From: Aquabacterium humicola
GTDB taxonomy: Bacteria; Pseudomonadota; Gammaproteobacteria; Burkholderiales; Burkholderiaceae_C
Assembly: GCF_030167915.1 (NCBI RefSeq)
Contig: NZ_JARGNB010000003.1
Coordinates: forward strand, 124,001 to 188,000
Direction of reading: 5' to 3'
DNA length: 64,000 nt
Shown piece by piece: positions 1 to 8,119 of this stretch (positions within the stretch are counted from its first letter, which is position 1; each line of letters opens with the position of its first letter). Position numbers and translations under genes: made by a program. The notes under the pieces are model-generated. The model made no database searches and was not told the origin of the DNA. It was given only the letters and a program-made list of their open reading frames with translations.

Positions 1-1
1 G

Positions 2-1315
2 CCACCCCCGCCGCCGGTGCTGCCGGAGCCGGTCGCCGTCGCGGCTGAGCCGAGTGCGTCCAGTCCGGCGCCGCTGCCGCCCACATCGTCGGTTATCAGA
101 CCGGACGAGCCGGCGTCAGCCGTGCCCGCAGAGCCCGATCCGGCCGAACGGGCTGCACGGCAGCGGGCCGAGCAGACAGAAGCCGCGCGACTGGAAGCGG
201 CGCGGGCCGAAGCCGCTCGCGTGGAGGCTGCGCGCGCCGAAGCTGCGCGCCAGGAAGCCGCGCGTCAGGAAGCCGCGCGCGCCGAGGCGGCCCGACAGGA
301 GGCGACCCGGCAGGCTGCGGCCCGCGAGGAGGCCGAGCGACAGGAGGCGGCGCGCCAGGCCGCGCAGCGGCGTCAGGCTGAACAGCAGGAGGCGGCCCGC
401 CAGGAGGTGGCGCGCGCCGAAGCCGCCCGCGCCGAGGCTGCGCGGATCGAGAAGGAGCGCCAGGAGCACGCCCGGCAGGCCGCGGCGCGGCAGGCCGCCG
501 AGCAGGAGGCCGCTCGCCAGCAGGCACAGCGTGAAGCAGCGCGCCAGGAGGCCGAGCGGCAGGCTGCGCAGCGCCAGGAGGCTGAGCGGCAGGCCGCGCA
601 GCGGCGGGAGGCGGAACAGCAGGCCGCGCAGCGGCGGGAGGCCGAACAGCAGGAGGCTGCGCGCCAGCTCGCCGCCGCACGCGCCGAGGCTGCGCGCCGG
701 GAGGTCGAACGCCAGGAAGCCGCACGTCAGGAAGCCGCACGCGCCGAAGCGGCCCGCCGCGAGGCGCAGCAGCAGGAAGCCGCCCGCCAGGCCGCGGCGC
801 GTGACGAGGCCGCGCGCCGTCGCGCCGAGGAGGACGAAGCGCGCGAAGCCCGCCGCCGCGCGATGGGCCGCCAGCTGGACGAGGAAGCCGCGCAGCGCCA
901 GGCCGCCGAGAAGGCGCAGGAGGCCGCGCGCTCGACCAGCCTGCTGCCGCATTCGTGGAGCACCGCCCGGCGCGGCCGCCTGTTCGGCCGCATCGACCCG
1001 CATGCCGCGCTCGTGGCCTATGGCGAGGCCTTCGCGCGCAAGATCCACGAGAACATGACGATCGACATGGTGCGCGAGGCCGCGAAGCGCCCGCACGTCG
1101 ATCCCGTCGTCACCGTCGCGATCCGCCGCGACGGCTCGGTGGAGTCGATCACCATCGTCGTCTCCAGCGGCGTGCCCGAGATCGACGACGCGGTGAAGCG
1201 CATCGTGCACAGCCAGGTGCCGTACCGGCCGTTCCCGCCGGCGCTGGCGCAGGACTACGACGTGGTCGAGATCCGCCGCACCTGGCACTTCGACGTCGCG
1301 GTGCGCCTGCAATAG
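2..1315 (+). CDS. TonB/TolA-like energy transducer, Ala/Glu/Arg-rich coiled coil (5' partial)
   Basis: The reading frame is open to the left edge, so the true start and any N-terminal membrane anchor lie outside; the first visible residues are proline-rich. From about residue 45 to 310 the protein is an almost uninterrupted run of EAAR/QEAAR-type units, expected to form a long charged helix like TolA domain II. The last ~90 residues (around TVAIRRDGSVESITIV and PYRPFPPAL) look like a TonB/TolA C-terminal domain, which contacts outer-membrane or periplasmic partners. By family, such proteins couple inner-membrane proton-motive force to the envelope. No exbB/exbD or tolQR gene is visible here, so I cannot say whether it is TonB or TolA. 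The repeat makes long spurious reading frames on both strands. Confidence 0.8.
   Translation, partial: PPPPPVLPEPVAVAAEPSASSPAPLPPTSSVIRPDEPASAVPAEPDPAERAARQRAEQTEAARLEAARAEAARVEAARAEAARQEAARQEAARAEAARQEATRQAAAREEAERQEAARQAAQRRQAEQQEAARQEVARAEAARAEAARIEKERQEHARQAAARQAAEQEAARQQAQREAARQEAERQAAQRQEAERQAAQRREAEQQAAQRREAEQQEAARQLAAARAEAARREVERQEAARQEAARAEAARREAQQQEAARQAAARDEAARRRAEEDEAREARRRAMGRQLDEEAAQRQAAEKAQEAARSTSLLPHSWSTARRGRLFGRIDPHAALVAYGEAFARKIHENMTIDMVREAAKRPHVDPVVTVAIRRDGSVESITIVVSSGVPEIDDAVKRIVHSQVPYRPFPPALAQDYDVVEIRRTWHFDVAVRLQ
176..925 (+). repeat. Degenerate GAxGCCGCGCG-type codon repeat encoding EAAR units
   Basis: Within the TonB/TolA-like gene, short units of about 15 bases (variants of cag-gag-gcc-gcg-cgc) recur dozens of times. 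They encode the helix-forming EAAR/QEAAR pattern. The units are imperfect in both sequence and spacing. Such tracts change length readily by slippage or recombination, so the copy number may differ between strains. Confidence 0.75.
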
Positions 1316-1333
1316 GCACGCCACGGGATGCCG

Positions 1334-1353
1334 ATGCCGCGGCATTGCGGCAT
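1334..1353. terminator. Small hairpin between the TonB-like gene and the hydrolase gene
   Basis: ATGCCGC (1334-1340) and GCGGCAT (1347-1353) form a perfect 7-bp inverted repeat with a 6-base loop, 19 bases after the upstream stop codon. There is no T-run, so it may be a terminator or a processing stem. Confidence 0.35.
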
Positions 1354-1385
1354 GATCGGCCGCCCCCCCCTTGCGGGAGAAATCC

Positions 1386-2189
1386 ATGCCCAACGTCATC
1401 TCCGACGGCGTGTCGATCCACTACGAGGTGCGCGGGCAGGGCACGCCGGTGCTGCTGCTGGCGGGGCTGGCGGGCATCGGCGCCTCGTGGGGTCCGCAGA
1501 TCGATCTGTTTGCCGCGCACCACCGGGTGATCGTGCCGGATCACCGCGGCACCGGCGCGTCCGAGCACACGGCGCAGGGCATGACGATCGCGCAGCATGC
1601 GCGGGACATGGCACGGGTGATCGACGCGGCCGCCTGCGGGCCGGTGCATGTGGTGGGCTCGTCGACCGGCGGTGCGATCGCGCAGCGGCTGGCGATCAAG
1701 CATCGCGAGCTGCTGCGCAGCGCGACGATCATCTCGTCGATCGCCCGCGCGGACGCTTACTATCGGCGTCAGTTCGAGATGCGCCGCCGCATGCTGACCG
1801 ACTCCGGCCTGCGCGCCTCGACCGAGGCCAACGCCCTGTTCCTCTTCAGTGCGCGCTTCATGCGCGAGCAGCCCGAGCGTGTGCAGGCCTGGGTCGATGC
1901 CGCGTCGGCCGGCCCCTTCGAGCCCGAGATCGCCTTCGCCCGCATCGACATGATCGTCGGACATGACGCCTGGGACGATCTGCCGTCGATCACGACGCCG
2001 ACCCTGGTGCTGGTGGGCGAGCGCGACGCCTGCGCGCCGACGCATTTTTCGGCCGAGCTCGCGCAGCGCATCCCGGGCGCCGAGTTCATCGTGCTGGACG
2101 GCGGGCACTTCATCTTCCTGGAACAACCCGAGCTGCTGCACGACACGGTGGCGGCCTTCATCGCAAGGCACACGAGTGACGGACGGTGA
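1386..2189 (+). CDS. Alpha/beta hydrolase
   Basis: A 267-residue alpha/beta-hydrolase-fold enzyme. The nucleophile elbow is GSSTGG (about residues 92-97), the oxyanion region is near LLLAGLAG, the acid is in VGERDACAP and the catalytic histidine is in DGGHFIF near the C-terminus. The overall pattern resembles 3-oxoadipate enol-lactonase and RutD-type hydrolases, but the substrate cannot be read from sequence. The ATG at 1386 is preferred over an upstream in-frame codon because a GGGAGA Shine-Dalgarno lies just before it. It stands alone, converging with the chorismate mutase gene. Confidence 0.85.
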   Translation: MPNVISDGVSIHYEVRGQGTPVLLLAGLAGIGASWGPQIDLFAAHHRVIVPDHRGTGASEHTAQGMTIAQHARDMARVIDAAACGPVHVVGSSTGGAIAQRLAIKHRELLRSATIISSIARADAYYRRQFEMRRRMLTDSGLRASTEANALFLFSARFMREQPERVQAWVDAASAGPFEPEIAFARIDMIVGHDAWDDLPSITTPTLVLVGERDACAPTHFSAELAQRIPGAEFIVLDGGHFIFLEQPELLHDTVAAFIARHTSDGR

Positions 2190-2211
2190 TTCCCGGACGG
2201 TCGCGGTCACA

Positions 2212-2228
2212 GCCCGGCGCCACCGGGC
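2212..2228. terminator. Convergent-gene hairpin
   Basis: GCCCGG and CCGGGC arms with a 5-base loop sit between the stop codons of the hydrolase (plus strand) and the chorismate mutase (minus strand). It is a plausible shared terminator without a T-tract. Confidence 0.45.
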
Positions 2229-2235
2229 GCGCGGT

Positions 2236-2508
2236 TCACACCGACCGGTGCTCGCGCACGACCTCCTCGATCACCAGGCGGAACACCGCCGCGACCAGTT
2301 GCGGCGCCAGGCCGCTGGCCGCTGCAAGTTGACGATGGCGCTGCTGCTGCGCGGCTTCGCGATCGGCATCCACCGCGGGCAGGGCCGCGCGGGCCTTGAG
2401 CCGGCCGACTTCCCGCGTGACCGCGAAGCGCCTGGCCAGCAGGCGGACGAGCTCGTCGTCGAGCTGGTCGATCTCGGCGCGCAGCGCCTGGAGCGTCTTG
2501 TCGGTCAT
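2236..2508 (-). CDS. Chorismate mutase, AroQ class (type II), stand-alone
   Basis: The 90-residue protein has the all-helical AroQ pattern: LRAEIDQLDDELVRLLARR in helix 1, then VGRLKA and a second half rich in Q and R with VFRLVIEEV. These place the catalytic Arg, Lys and Glu/Gln positions of the family. It would convert chorismate to prephenate in the cytoplasm for Phe/Tyr synthesis. The ATG (2508-2506) overlaps the stop of the GNAT gene in an ATGA junction, so the two are translationally coupled. No secretion signal is present, unlike periplasmic AroQ-gamma forms. Isochorismate-pyruvate lyase (PchB-like) is a less likely alternative. Confidence 0.85.
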   Translation of the reverse strand: MTDKTLQALRAEIDQLDDELVRLLARRFAVTREVGRLKARAALPAVDADREAAQQQRHRQLAAASGLAPQLVAAVFRLVIEEVVREHRSV

Positions 2509-2987
2509 CGTGCCTCGCCGGTCGCCGCGCCCTCGGGCTGGCGGACGTAGTAGTTGTCCCACTCGGCCGACTCGATCAGCCGGAAGCCGTGGCGCAGGTA
2601 GAACTGGTTGGACCGGCTGTGCTTCAGCGCGCCCACGCGCAGGGGCCGGCCGGCGGCATCGGCGTCGGCGAACAGCACGGCCAGCACGGCGCCGCCGAGG
2701 CCGCGGCCTTGCGCCGCGGGCAGCAGGTAGAGGTGGTCGAGCAGCAGGCCGTCGTCGAGCGGCCGCACGACGACGAAGCCCACACGCTGGCCGGACGCGA
2801 CGATCTCCCGCGTGTGATCGGCTACGAAGGTACCGAGGAAGCGATCGCGGGCGCGCTGGGCATCGAATCGTCCGACGGCTTCCAGGCTCTCGCGCATGGC
2901 CTCGACGCGAATGCGCGCCAGGTCCTCCGCATCGCTGGGGCGGACGGGGCGGAGCTCGACGGGCGGTGCGGACACGGTGCGGTTCAT
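2505..2987 (-). CDS. GNAT family N-acetyltransferase
   Basis: A 160-residue GNAT-fold protein. The acetyl-CoA-binding motif A is visible as LYLLPAAQGRGLGGAVL (about residues 91-107), and the C-terminal NQFYLRHGFRLI is typical of motif B. The acceptor substrate is unknown. It is the first gene of a two-gene unit with chorismate mutase. Confidence 0.85.
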   Translation of the reverse strand: MNRTVSAPPVELRPVRPSDAEDLARIRVEAMRESLEAVGRFDAQRARDRFLGTFVADHTREIVASGQRVGFVVVRPLDDGLLLDHLYLLPAAQGRGLGGAVLAVLFADADAAGRPLRVGALKHSRSNQFYLRHGFRLIESAEWDNYYVRQPEGAATGEAR

Positions 2988-3048
2988 GGCGGCAGGACAA
3001 GGGCCGCGGGATCGTACCTGCCGCCGGCGCCCGGTCGCCCGGCCGGCC

Positions 3049-3552
3049 TCAGCCGCCGCGCCGTGCCGTCGCGACGACGCTTCGCACGCCGATGATCAAG
3101 AGGCCCAGCACCCCCGCGGCGGCGCAGGCCGTGTGCAGCATGTCGAGCGGGACGATGCCGAGCAGGTGATTGCGCCCGGACCACGGCGCCAGCGGCGCGA
3201 TGTCGGCGTGCATCAGGCTGTCCAGCGCCACGTGCGACCAGGCGCCCAGCGCGGCGCCGATCACCACCGGCCGCAGCGACAGGCCTTGCCAGTCCAGCGG
3301 GTTCGGCAGGCGGATGCGCGCGGCGCACCGCCGCAGCGCCGGGAAGAGCCCGATCAGCGCCAGCGCGGCCAGCGTCGCGCCGAGGTACGAGTGGAAGAAC
3401 GCATGCACCGGATGGCGATGGTTCACGAGGTTGTAGAGCGACTCCACGTCGATCGCCACGTTGGCGGCGCAGAAGGCCAGGAAGCTGACCTGCCGCGGGG
3501 CGGCGGCGTGCAGCAGCGCACCGGGGCCGAAGTGGAACGGGGTGAAGGGCAT
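3049..3552 (-). CDS. Integral membrane protein, DUF4184 / metal-dependent hydrolase-like
   Basis: A 167-residue protein with about four hydrophobic segments. It begins MPFTPFHFGPG, the signature start of the DUF4184/YdjM-like membrane hydrolase group, and keeps histidines (HPVHAFFHS, WSHVALDS, LMHAD) that could bind a metal. Catalytic activity has not been shown for most of this group, so only membrane localisation and family are claimed. It follows the beta-lactamase-fold gene on the same strand at 18 bases. Confidence 0.7.
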   Translation of the reverse strand: MPFTPFHFGPGALLHAAAPRQVSFLAFCAANVAIDVESLYNLVNHRHPVHAFFHSYLGATLAALALIGLFPALRRCAARIRLPNPLDWQGLSLRPVVIGAALGAWSHVALDSLMHADIAPLAPWSGRNHLLGIVPLDMLHTACAAAGVLGLLIIGVRSVVATARRGG

Positions 3553-3570
3553 GGCGCGTCGGCCGCGGCA

Positions 3571-4629
3571 CTACGGCGCCTTCGGCGCCGCCGGCGTGTC
3601 GCGCCGCCACGGCGCAGCCGCGAGGATGCGGCGGTAGAGCGCGGTGAACTGCTCCGCGTCGACCCCGGGGCCGTCGAACAGCCCCCAGCCGACGCGGTGC
3701 ACCACCACCAGGTCGCGCGCCGCGTTGATCAGCAGGAACTGGCCGCGGCTGCCTTCGGCCCACACGTTGCCGAAGGCCGGCCGGGTCCACCACATGTAGC
3801 CGTAGGCGCCACCGGGCGGGAAGGTGGTGACGGCCCGCGTGCTCTCGGCGATCCATTCGGGCGCCACGATCTGCCGCGGTCCCCAGCGTCCCTGCCGGGA
3901 CACCAGCAGGCCGATCCGCGCGAGGTCGCGCGCCGACAGCCACATCATGTAGGCCGGGTGCTCGCTCGCGTCGATGCGGTTGAAGCGGAAGTGTTTCGCC
4001 GGCTGCAGGTCCTGGAAGCCGAGCGGCTGCGCCAGCTCGGCCTCGAGGCCCTCGAACACCGTGCGGCCGGTGGCGCGCTGGTACACGGTGCCCAGCACGT
4101 TGAAGTCCCAGTTGTTGTAGTACCAGAACGTGCCGGGCGCGTGGCTGCCGCGCTCGGGCCGCTGGCGCGCCATGTCGGGCGTCTCGTTGGCGGCCGGCAG
4201 GTAGACGCCCGAGCGCGCCTGCATCAGCTGGCGCACGGTCGCGCGCTTCTCGTCGGCCGTCAGGCCGGCCTTGTCGTCGATGCCGAGTTCGCCCAGCGAC
4301 TTGTCCAGGTCGATGCCGCCGCGCCCGGTCTGCATGCCGATCAGCAGGCTGAGCAGGCTCTTGCGCACGGAGGCCACGTCCAGCGGCCGCTCGATGTCGC
4401 CGAAGCGATGCACGATCACGCCTTCATGCACCACCAGGTAGGCCGCGCTGCGCAGCTGGCGCGCGAGCTCGTCGGCCTGCTGCAGCTTCTCGGCGGACCA
4501 GCCCTTGGCCGCGGGGTCGACCTCGGTCCACTGCGCCGCGGGATAAACCGCATCGGACGCGGCCACGAGGCCGCCGGCGGCCAGGCCCAGCACCAGCGCG
4601 GCGCAGACGATGCGGCGCAGGTGCCTCAT
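3571..4629 (-). CDS. Secreted serine hydrolase, class C beta-lactamase / penicillin-binding-protein fold
   Basis: A 352-residue protein with an N-terminal hydrophobic signal (CAALVLGLAAGGLVAA). The SxxK active-site motif is SVRK (about residues 87-90) and the second motif is YNN (171-173), in the order expected for the beta-lactamase/transpeptidase-like superfamily. A true class C beta-lactamase is unlikely, because these stand-alone family members are mostly esterases or peptidases. It overlaps the stop of the upstream alcohol dehydrogenase by four bases (ATGA), so the two are co-translated. Substrate unknown. Confidence 0.8.
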   Translation of the reverse strand: MRHLRRIVCAALVLGLAAGGLVAASDAVYPAAQWTEVDPAAKGWSAEKLQQADELARQLRSAAYLVVHEGVIVHRFGDIERPLDVASVRKSLLSLLIGMQTGRGGIDLDKSLGELGIDDKAGLTADEKRATVRQLMQARSGVYLPAANETPDMARQRPERGSHAPGTFWYYNNWDFNVLGTVYQRATGRTVFEGLEAELAQPLGFQDLQPAKHFRFNRIDASEHPAYMMWLSARDLARIGLLVSRQGRWGPRQIVAPEWIAESTRAVTTFPPGGAYGYMWWTRPAFGNVWAEGSRGQFLLINAARDLVVVHRVGWGLFDGPGVDAEQFTALYRRILAAAPWRRDTPAAPKAP

Positions 4630-5672
4630 GGCTGCAGCACCGTGCGGCCGCGCACCGCGCCGTCGCGCAACGCGGCCAGCGCCTCGTTGACCTCGGCCAG
4701 CGGCCGGGTGGTCACCGGCAAGGCCGGCAGGCCGCCCCGGCGCGCCAGGGCCATCAGTTCCCCCATCTCGGCCAGGCTGCCGACGTACGAGCCGATGATG
4801 CTGATCGCGCGCAGCGGCAGCATCGCCGGCGTCACCGTCGCTGCGCCGCCGAAGAGCCCCACGCTGACCAGCCGGCCGCCCTTGCGCAGCATCGACAGGC
4901 CGAAGGAGAAGGTGCTGGCCGCGCCGACGAAGTCGATCGACGCGGCGGCGCCTCCGGTGGCCTTCATGAAGGCCTTTGCCGCATCGGCATCGGTCGGGTC
5001 GAGGCAATCGGCCGCACCGGCCTCGCGCGCGAGGTCCCACTTGCCGCGGTCGATCTCGGCGACCACCGGCCTGACGCCGAGTGCCGCAGCGGCCACGCGC
5101 ACGCCCGACAGGCCGACGCCGCCCGCGCCGATGACCAGCAGCGTGTCGCCGGCCTCGAGCGGCGCGCATTTCTTCAGCGCGCTCCAGGCGGTCAGGCCCG
5201 AGCAGGCGTAGGTGCAGGCCTGCGCCTCGGGCAGCGGGTCGTAGGCGAAGAGGTAGCGCGGGTGCGGCACCAGCACGTGGTCGGCGAAGCCGCCGTCGCG
5301 GTTGACGCCCAGCGCCCGTGGCGCGGCGCACAGCTCTTCATGGCCGCCGCGACAGGTGCCGCACGTGCCGCAGCCGATCCACGGGAATACGACCCGCCGG
5401 TCGCCGACCTCGACGCCTTGCGCGTCGGGTCCGAGCGCGACGACGCGACCGGCGATCTCGTGGCCCAGCACCCGCGGCGGCGCGATGCCGCGGCTCAGGT
5501 CGAGCCTGTTGCCGCCGCCGAGGTCGAAGAAGCCCTCGTGCAAGTGCACGTCGCTGTGGCACAGCCCGCAGCTGCCGACCTGCAGCAATACCTCGGTGCC
5601 GGTGGGCCGCGGTGTTTCGCGCAGCACCTGCGCCAGCGGTCGGCCGAACGCGTCGAAGGGGTAGCTGAGCAT
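4626..5672 (-). CDS. Zinc-dependent alcohol dehydrogenase (MDR superfamily)
   Basis: A 348-residue medium-chain dehydrogenase. Catalytic zinc ligands are in SCGLCHSDVH and GHEIAGRV. The structural zinc site is the CGTCGTCRGGHEELC cluster. The nucleotide fold is GAGGVGLSG, followed by an acid (VVAEID) that suggests NAD rather than NADP. It should oxidise or reduce an alcohol/aldehyde pair; the substrate is not inferable. The gene is divergent from trpS and leads the unit that includes the serine hydrolase and the DUF4184-like protein. Confidence 0.9.
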   Translation of the reverse strand: MLSYPFDAFGRPLAQVLRETPRPTGTEVLLQVGSCGLCHSDVHLHEGFFDLGGGNRLDLSRGIAPPRVLGHEIAGRVVALGPDAQGVEVGDRRVVFPWIGCGTCGTCRGGHEELCAAPRALGVNRDGGFADHVLVPHPRYLFAYDPLPEAQACTYACSGLTAWSALKKCAPLEAGDTLLVIGAGGVGLSGVRVAAAALGVRPVVAEIDRGKWDLAREAGAADCLDPTDADAAKAFMKATGGAAASIDFVGAASTFSFGLSMLRKGGRLVSVGLFGGAATVTPAMLPLRAISIIGSYVGSLAEMGELMALARRGGLPALPVTTRPLAEVNEALAALRDGAVRGRTVLQP

Positions 5673-5778
5673 CGTCTCACCTCGCGATCCGAGCGCCGAC
5701 TGTAGCGGCGCATCGAGCCGGGATGCCGGCGGGCCGGGCGCCGACTACGATGTCCCTGAAGCATCGAAGGCCCCGCGA

Positions 5779-7098
5779 ATGACCGAACGTTTCCTCACCG
5801 GCATCACCACCACCGGCACGACCCACCTGGGCAACTACGTCGGTGCCATCCGGCCCTCGGTGGTCGCCAGCCGGACGGCCGGCGTGGAGAGCTTCTTCTT
5901 CCTGGCCGACTACCACGCGCTGATCAAGTGCGACGACCCCGAGCGCGTCGCGCGCTCGCGCATGGAGATCGCCGCCGCCTGGCTGGCAGCGGGCCTGGAC
6001 ATCGAGCGCGCCACGTTCTACCGCCAGAGCGACGTGCCCGAGGTCACCGAGCTGACCTGGCTGCTGAACTGCGTGACGCCCAAGGGCCTGATGAACCGCG
6101 CCCATGCGTACAAGGCGGCGACCGACGTCAACCGCGCCGCCGGCGGCGAGCTCGACGACGGGGTCAGCATGGGCCTGTACGCCTACCCGATCCTGATGGC
6201 CGCCGACATCCTGCTGTTCAAGGCCACGAAGGTGCCGGTGGGGCGCGACCAGGTGCAGCACATCGAGATGGCGCGCGACATCGCGCAGCGCTTCAACCAC
6301 CAGTTCGGCCGGGGTCGTGCGCTGCTGGTGCTGCCCGAGGCGCAGGTCGACGAGTCCCTGGCCACCTTGCCCGGCCTCGACGGGCGCAAGATGTCGAAGA
6401 GCTACGACAACGTGATCCCGCTCTTCGCCGGCGGCGCGAAGGGCCTGCGCGAGGGCGTGGCGCGCATCGTCACCGACTCGCGGCTGCCGGGCGAGCCGAA
6501 GCACACCGAGGGGGTGGCGCTCGTCGCCATCCACGATGCCTTCGCGACGCCGGCGCAGCGCGAGGCCTTCCGCGCCGACCTGCGCGCGGGCCTCGGCTGG
6601 GGGGATGCGAAGGAGCGCGTCGTGCGCCTGGTCGATGCCGAGCTGGCGCCGCTGCGCGAGCGCCACGCCGAACTGCTCGCGCAGCCGCAGCGCATCGAGG
6701 ACGCGTTGCAGGCGGGCGCCGCCAAGGCGCGGCGGCGCTGCGCGCCGCTGATCGCCGAGCTGCGCGACGCGGTCGGATTGCGCGCGGTGCGCGCGCCGGC
6801 CTCGTCTCCCCGATCGGCCCCGGGCGGCGGCGCTGCGCCCGCGACCTTCAAGCAGTTCCGCGAAGCCGACGGCCGCTTCCGCTTCAAGCTGGTCGATGGC
6901 GACGGCACGCTGCTGCTCGACAGCGAAGCCTTCGACGACGCGCGCGCGGCCGGCCAGTGGGTGAAGCGGCTGAAGCACGAAGGCCCCGGCGCGCTCGGCG
7001 ATGCGCCGGTGGCCCTGGCGCCGGGTGTCGAACACGCGCGGGTGGTGCAGGTGCTGGCGGACCTGGCGGCGCTGGCGGCCGGGGCCGCGGATGCGTGA
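5779..7098 (+). CDS. trpS: Tryptophanyl-tRNA synthetase
   Basis: A 439-residue class I synthetase that charges tRNA-Trp. The HIGH-type motif is THLGN (about residues 15-19) and the KMSKS loop is intact at about 204-208. The Trp-binding and dimer regions (QSDVPEVTEL, GLYAYPILMAADILL, PVGRDQVQHIEMARDIA) are all recognisable. It is about 100 residues longer than the short bacterial form. The extra C-terminal part (FKQFREADGRFRFKLVDGDG) resembles a small DUF1508/YegP-like domain and is linked through a proline/glycine-rich hinge; such extensions are common in betaproteobacterial TrpS. Confidence 0.95.
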   Translation: MTERFLTGITTTGTTHLGNYVGAIRPSVVASRTAGVESFFFLADYHALIKCDDPERVARSRMEIAAAWLAAGLDIERATFYRQSDVPEVTELTWLLNCVTPKGLMNRAHAYKAATDVNRAAGGELDDGVSMGLYAYPILMAADILLFKATKVPVGRDQVQHIEMARDIAQRFNHQFGRGRALLVLPEAQVDESLATLPGLDGRKMSKSYDNVIPLFAGGAKGLREGVARIVTDSRLPGEPKHTEGVALVAIHDAFATPAQREAFRADLRAGLGWGDAKERVVRLVDAELAPLRERHAELLAQPQRIEDALQAGAAKARRRCAPLIAELRDAVGLRAVRAPASSPRSAPGGGAAPATFKQFREADGRFRFKLVDGDGTLLLDSEAFDDARAAGQWVKRLKHEGPGALGDAPVALAPGVEHARVVQVLADLAALAAGAADA

Positions 7099-7265
7099 AG
7101 GGCATGACGCGGGTACCGCTGCAAGGACGGGGCGCGGCCCCGCGCGTGACGGGCCGGCAACGACCGAGGGAAAACCGCGCCGCGCATTCGCGGGGGTGGG
7201 CGTTACACGATCACACGTGTCATCGACACTGGGATTCCCATATCGATTCCCGAGGAGAGAGCGTG

Positions 7266-8072
7266 ATGTTCCAACGTCTGACCCTCACGGCCGTGACGGC
7301 TGCCGCGCTGCTGACCACCGTTCCGGCCCAGGCCATCACCGATGGCGAGCTCGACGGCAACCGCCATCCCAATGTCGGCCTGATGGTCGCACTGGACTCG
7401 CTGGGCAACCCGATGTGGCGCTGCAGCGGCACGCTGGTGTCGCCGCGCCACTACCTCACCGCCGGCCACTGCACCGACGGCGCGGCGCGCGTGACGATCT
7501 GGTTCGACGCCGACATCGATGCCGGCCGCCCGGGCAATGGCTATCCGACCAGCGGCCAGGTGTTCGGCACGCCCTACACGCACCCGCTGTTCCCGACGGC
7601 CTCCTTCGTCGTCAACGACGTCGGCGTCGTCGTGCTCGAGAACGACTTCGGCGCGCCGCCCTACGCGACGCTGCCGGCCATCGGCGCGCTGGACCAGCTG
7701 GCCAGACGTCGCGGCAAGCAGGACGTGAGCTTCACCGCCGTCGGCTACGGCCTGCAGAAGAGTTTCCCCGACGCGGCGAGCTGGCAGACGCAGGCCAACC
7801 GCGTGCGCATGCTCGCGACGCCCAAGCTGCTGCAGATCAACGTGCCCGGCTTCACCGGCGACTTCTCGGTCCTGCTGTCGAACAACGCCAACACCGGCGG
7901 CACCTGCTTCGGCGACTCCGGTGGGCCGAACTTCATCGGCAGCTCGAACGTCATCGGCGGCGTCACGTCCTTCGGCATCAACGGCAACTGCGCCGGCACC
8001 GGCGGCGTGTTCCGCATGGACACGAGCAACGTGCAGGACTGGCTGAAGACCTTCCCGGGCCTGATGCCCTGA
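7266..8072 (+). CDS. Secreted trypsin-like serine protease (S1)
   Basis: A 268-residue protein with a clear Sec signal ending near PAQA (residues 18-22). The S1 catalytic triad is visible: His in TAGHC, Asp in NDVGVVVL, and the nucleophile Ser in CFGDSGGP. A GAGGAGAG Shine-Dalgarno precedes the ATG at 7266. It probably acts outside the cytoplasm. It converges with the esterase lipoprotein gene and has no obvious partner. Confidence 0.88.
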   Translation: MFQRLTLTAVTAAALLTTVPAQAITDGELDGNRHPNVGLMVALDSLGNPMWRCSGTLVSPRHYLTAGHCTDGAARVTIWFDADIDAGRPGNGYPTSGQVFGTPYTHPLFPTASFVVNDVGVVVLENDFGAPPYATLPAIGALDQLARRRGKQDVSFTAVGYGLQKSFPDAASWQTQANRVRMLATPKLLQINVPGFTGDFSVLLSNNANTGGTCFGDSGGPNFIGSSNVIGGVTSFGINGNCAGTGGVFRMDTSNVQDWLKTFPGLMP

Positions 8073-8076
8073 GCAC

Positions 8077-8105
8077 GGGCGCGCGGGCACGGCGGTCGCG
8101 CGCCC
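8077..8105. terminator. Bidirectional hairpin between convergent genes
   Basis: A perfect 9-bp inverted repeat, GGGCGCGCG (8077-8085) and CGCGCGCCC (8097-8105), lies between the protease and esterase stop codons. It is a good candidate for termination in both directions, although no T-tract follows. Confidence 0.55.
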
Positions 8106-8119
8106 GCCGCGCGCGGTGA

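Noticed and set aside
116-1399. Long minus-strand frame opposite the TonB/TolA-like gene
   Set aside because: Shadow of the high-GC EAAR repeat; leucine/glycine-rich translation with no family features.
2896-5211. Long plus-strand frame of more than 700 codons
   Set aside because: It lies opposite three well-supported minus-strand genes with clear motifs; its product is Arg/Ala-rich noise.
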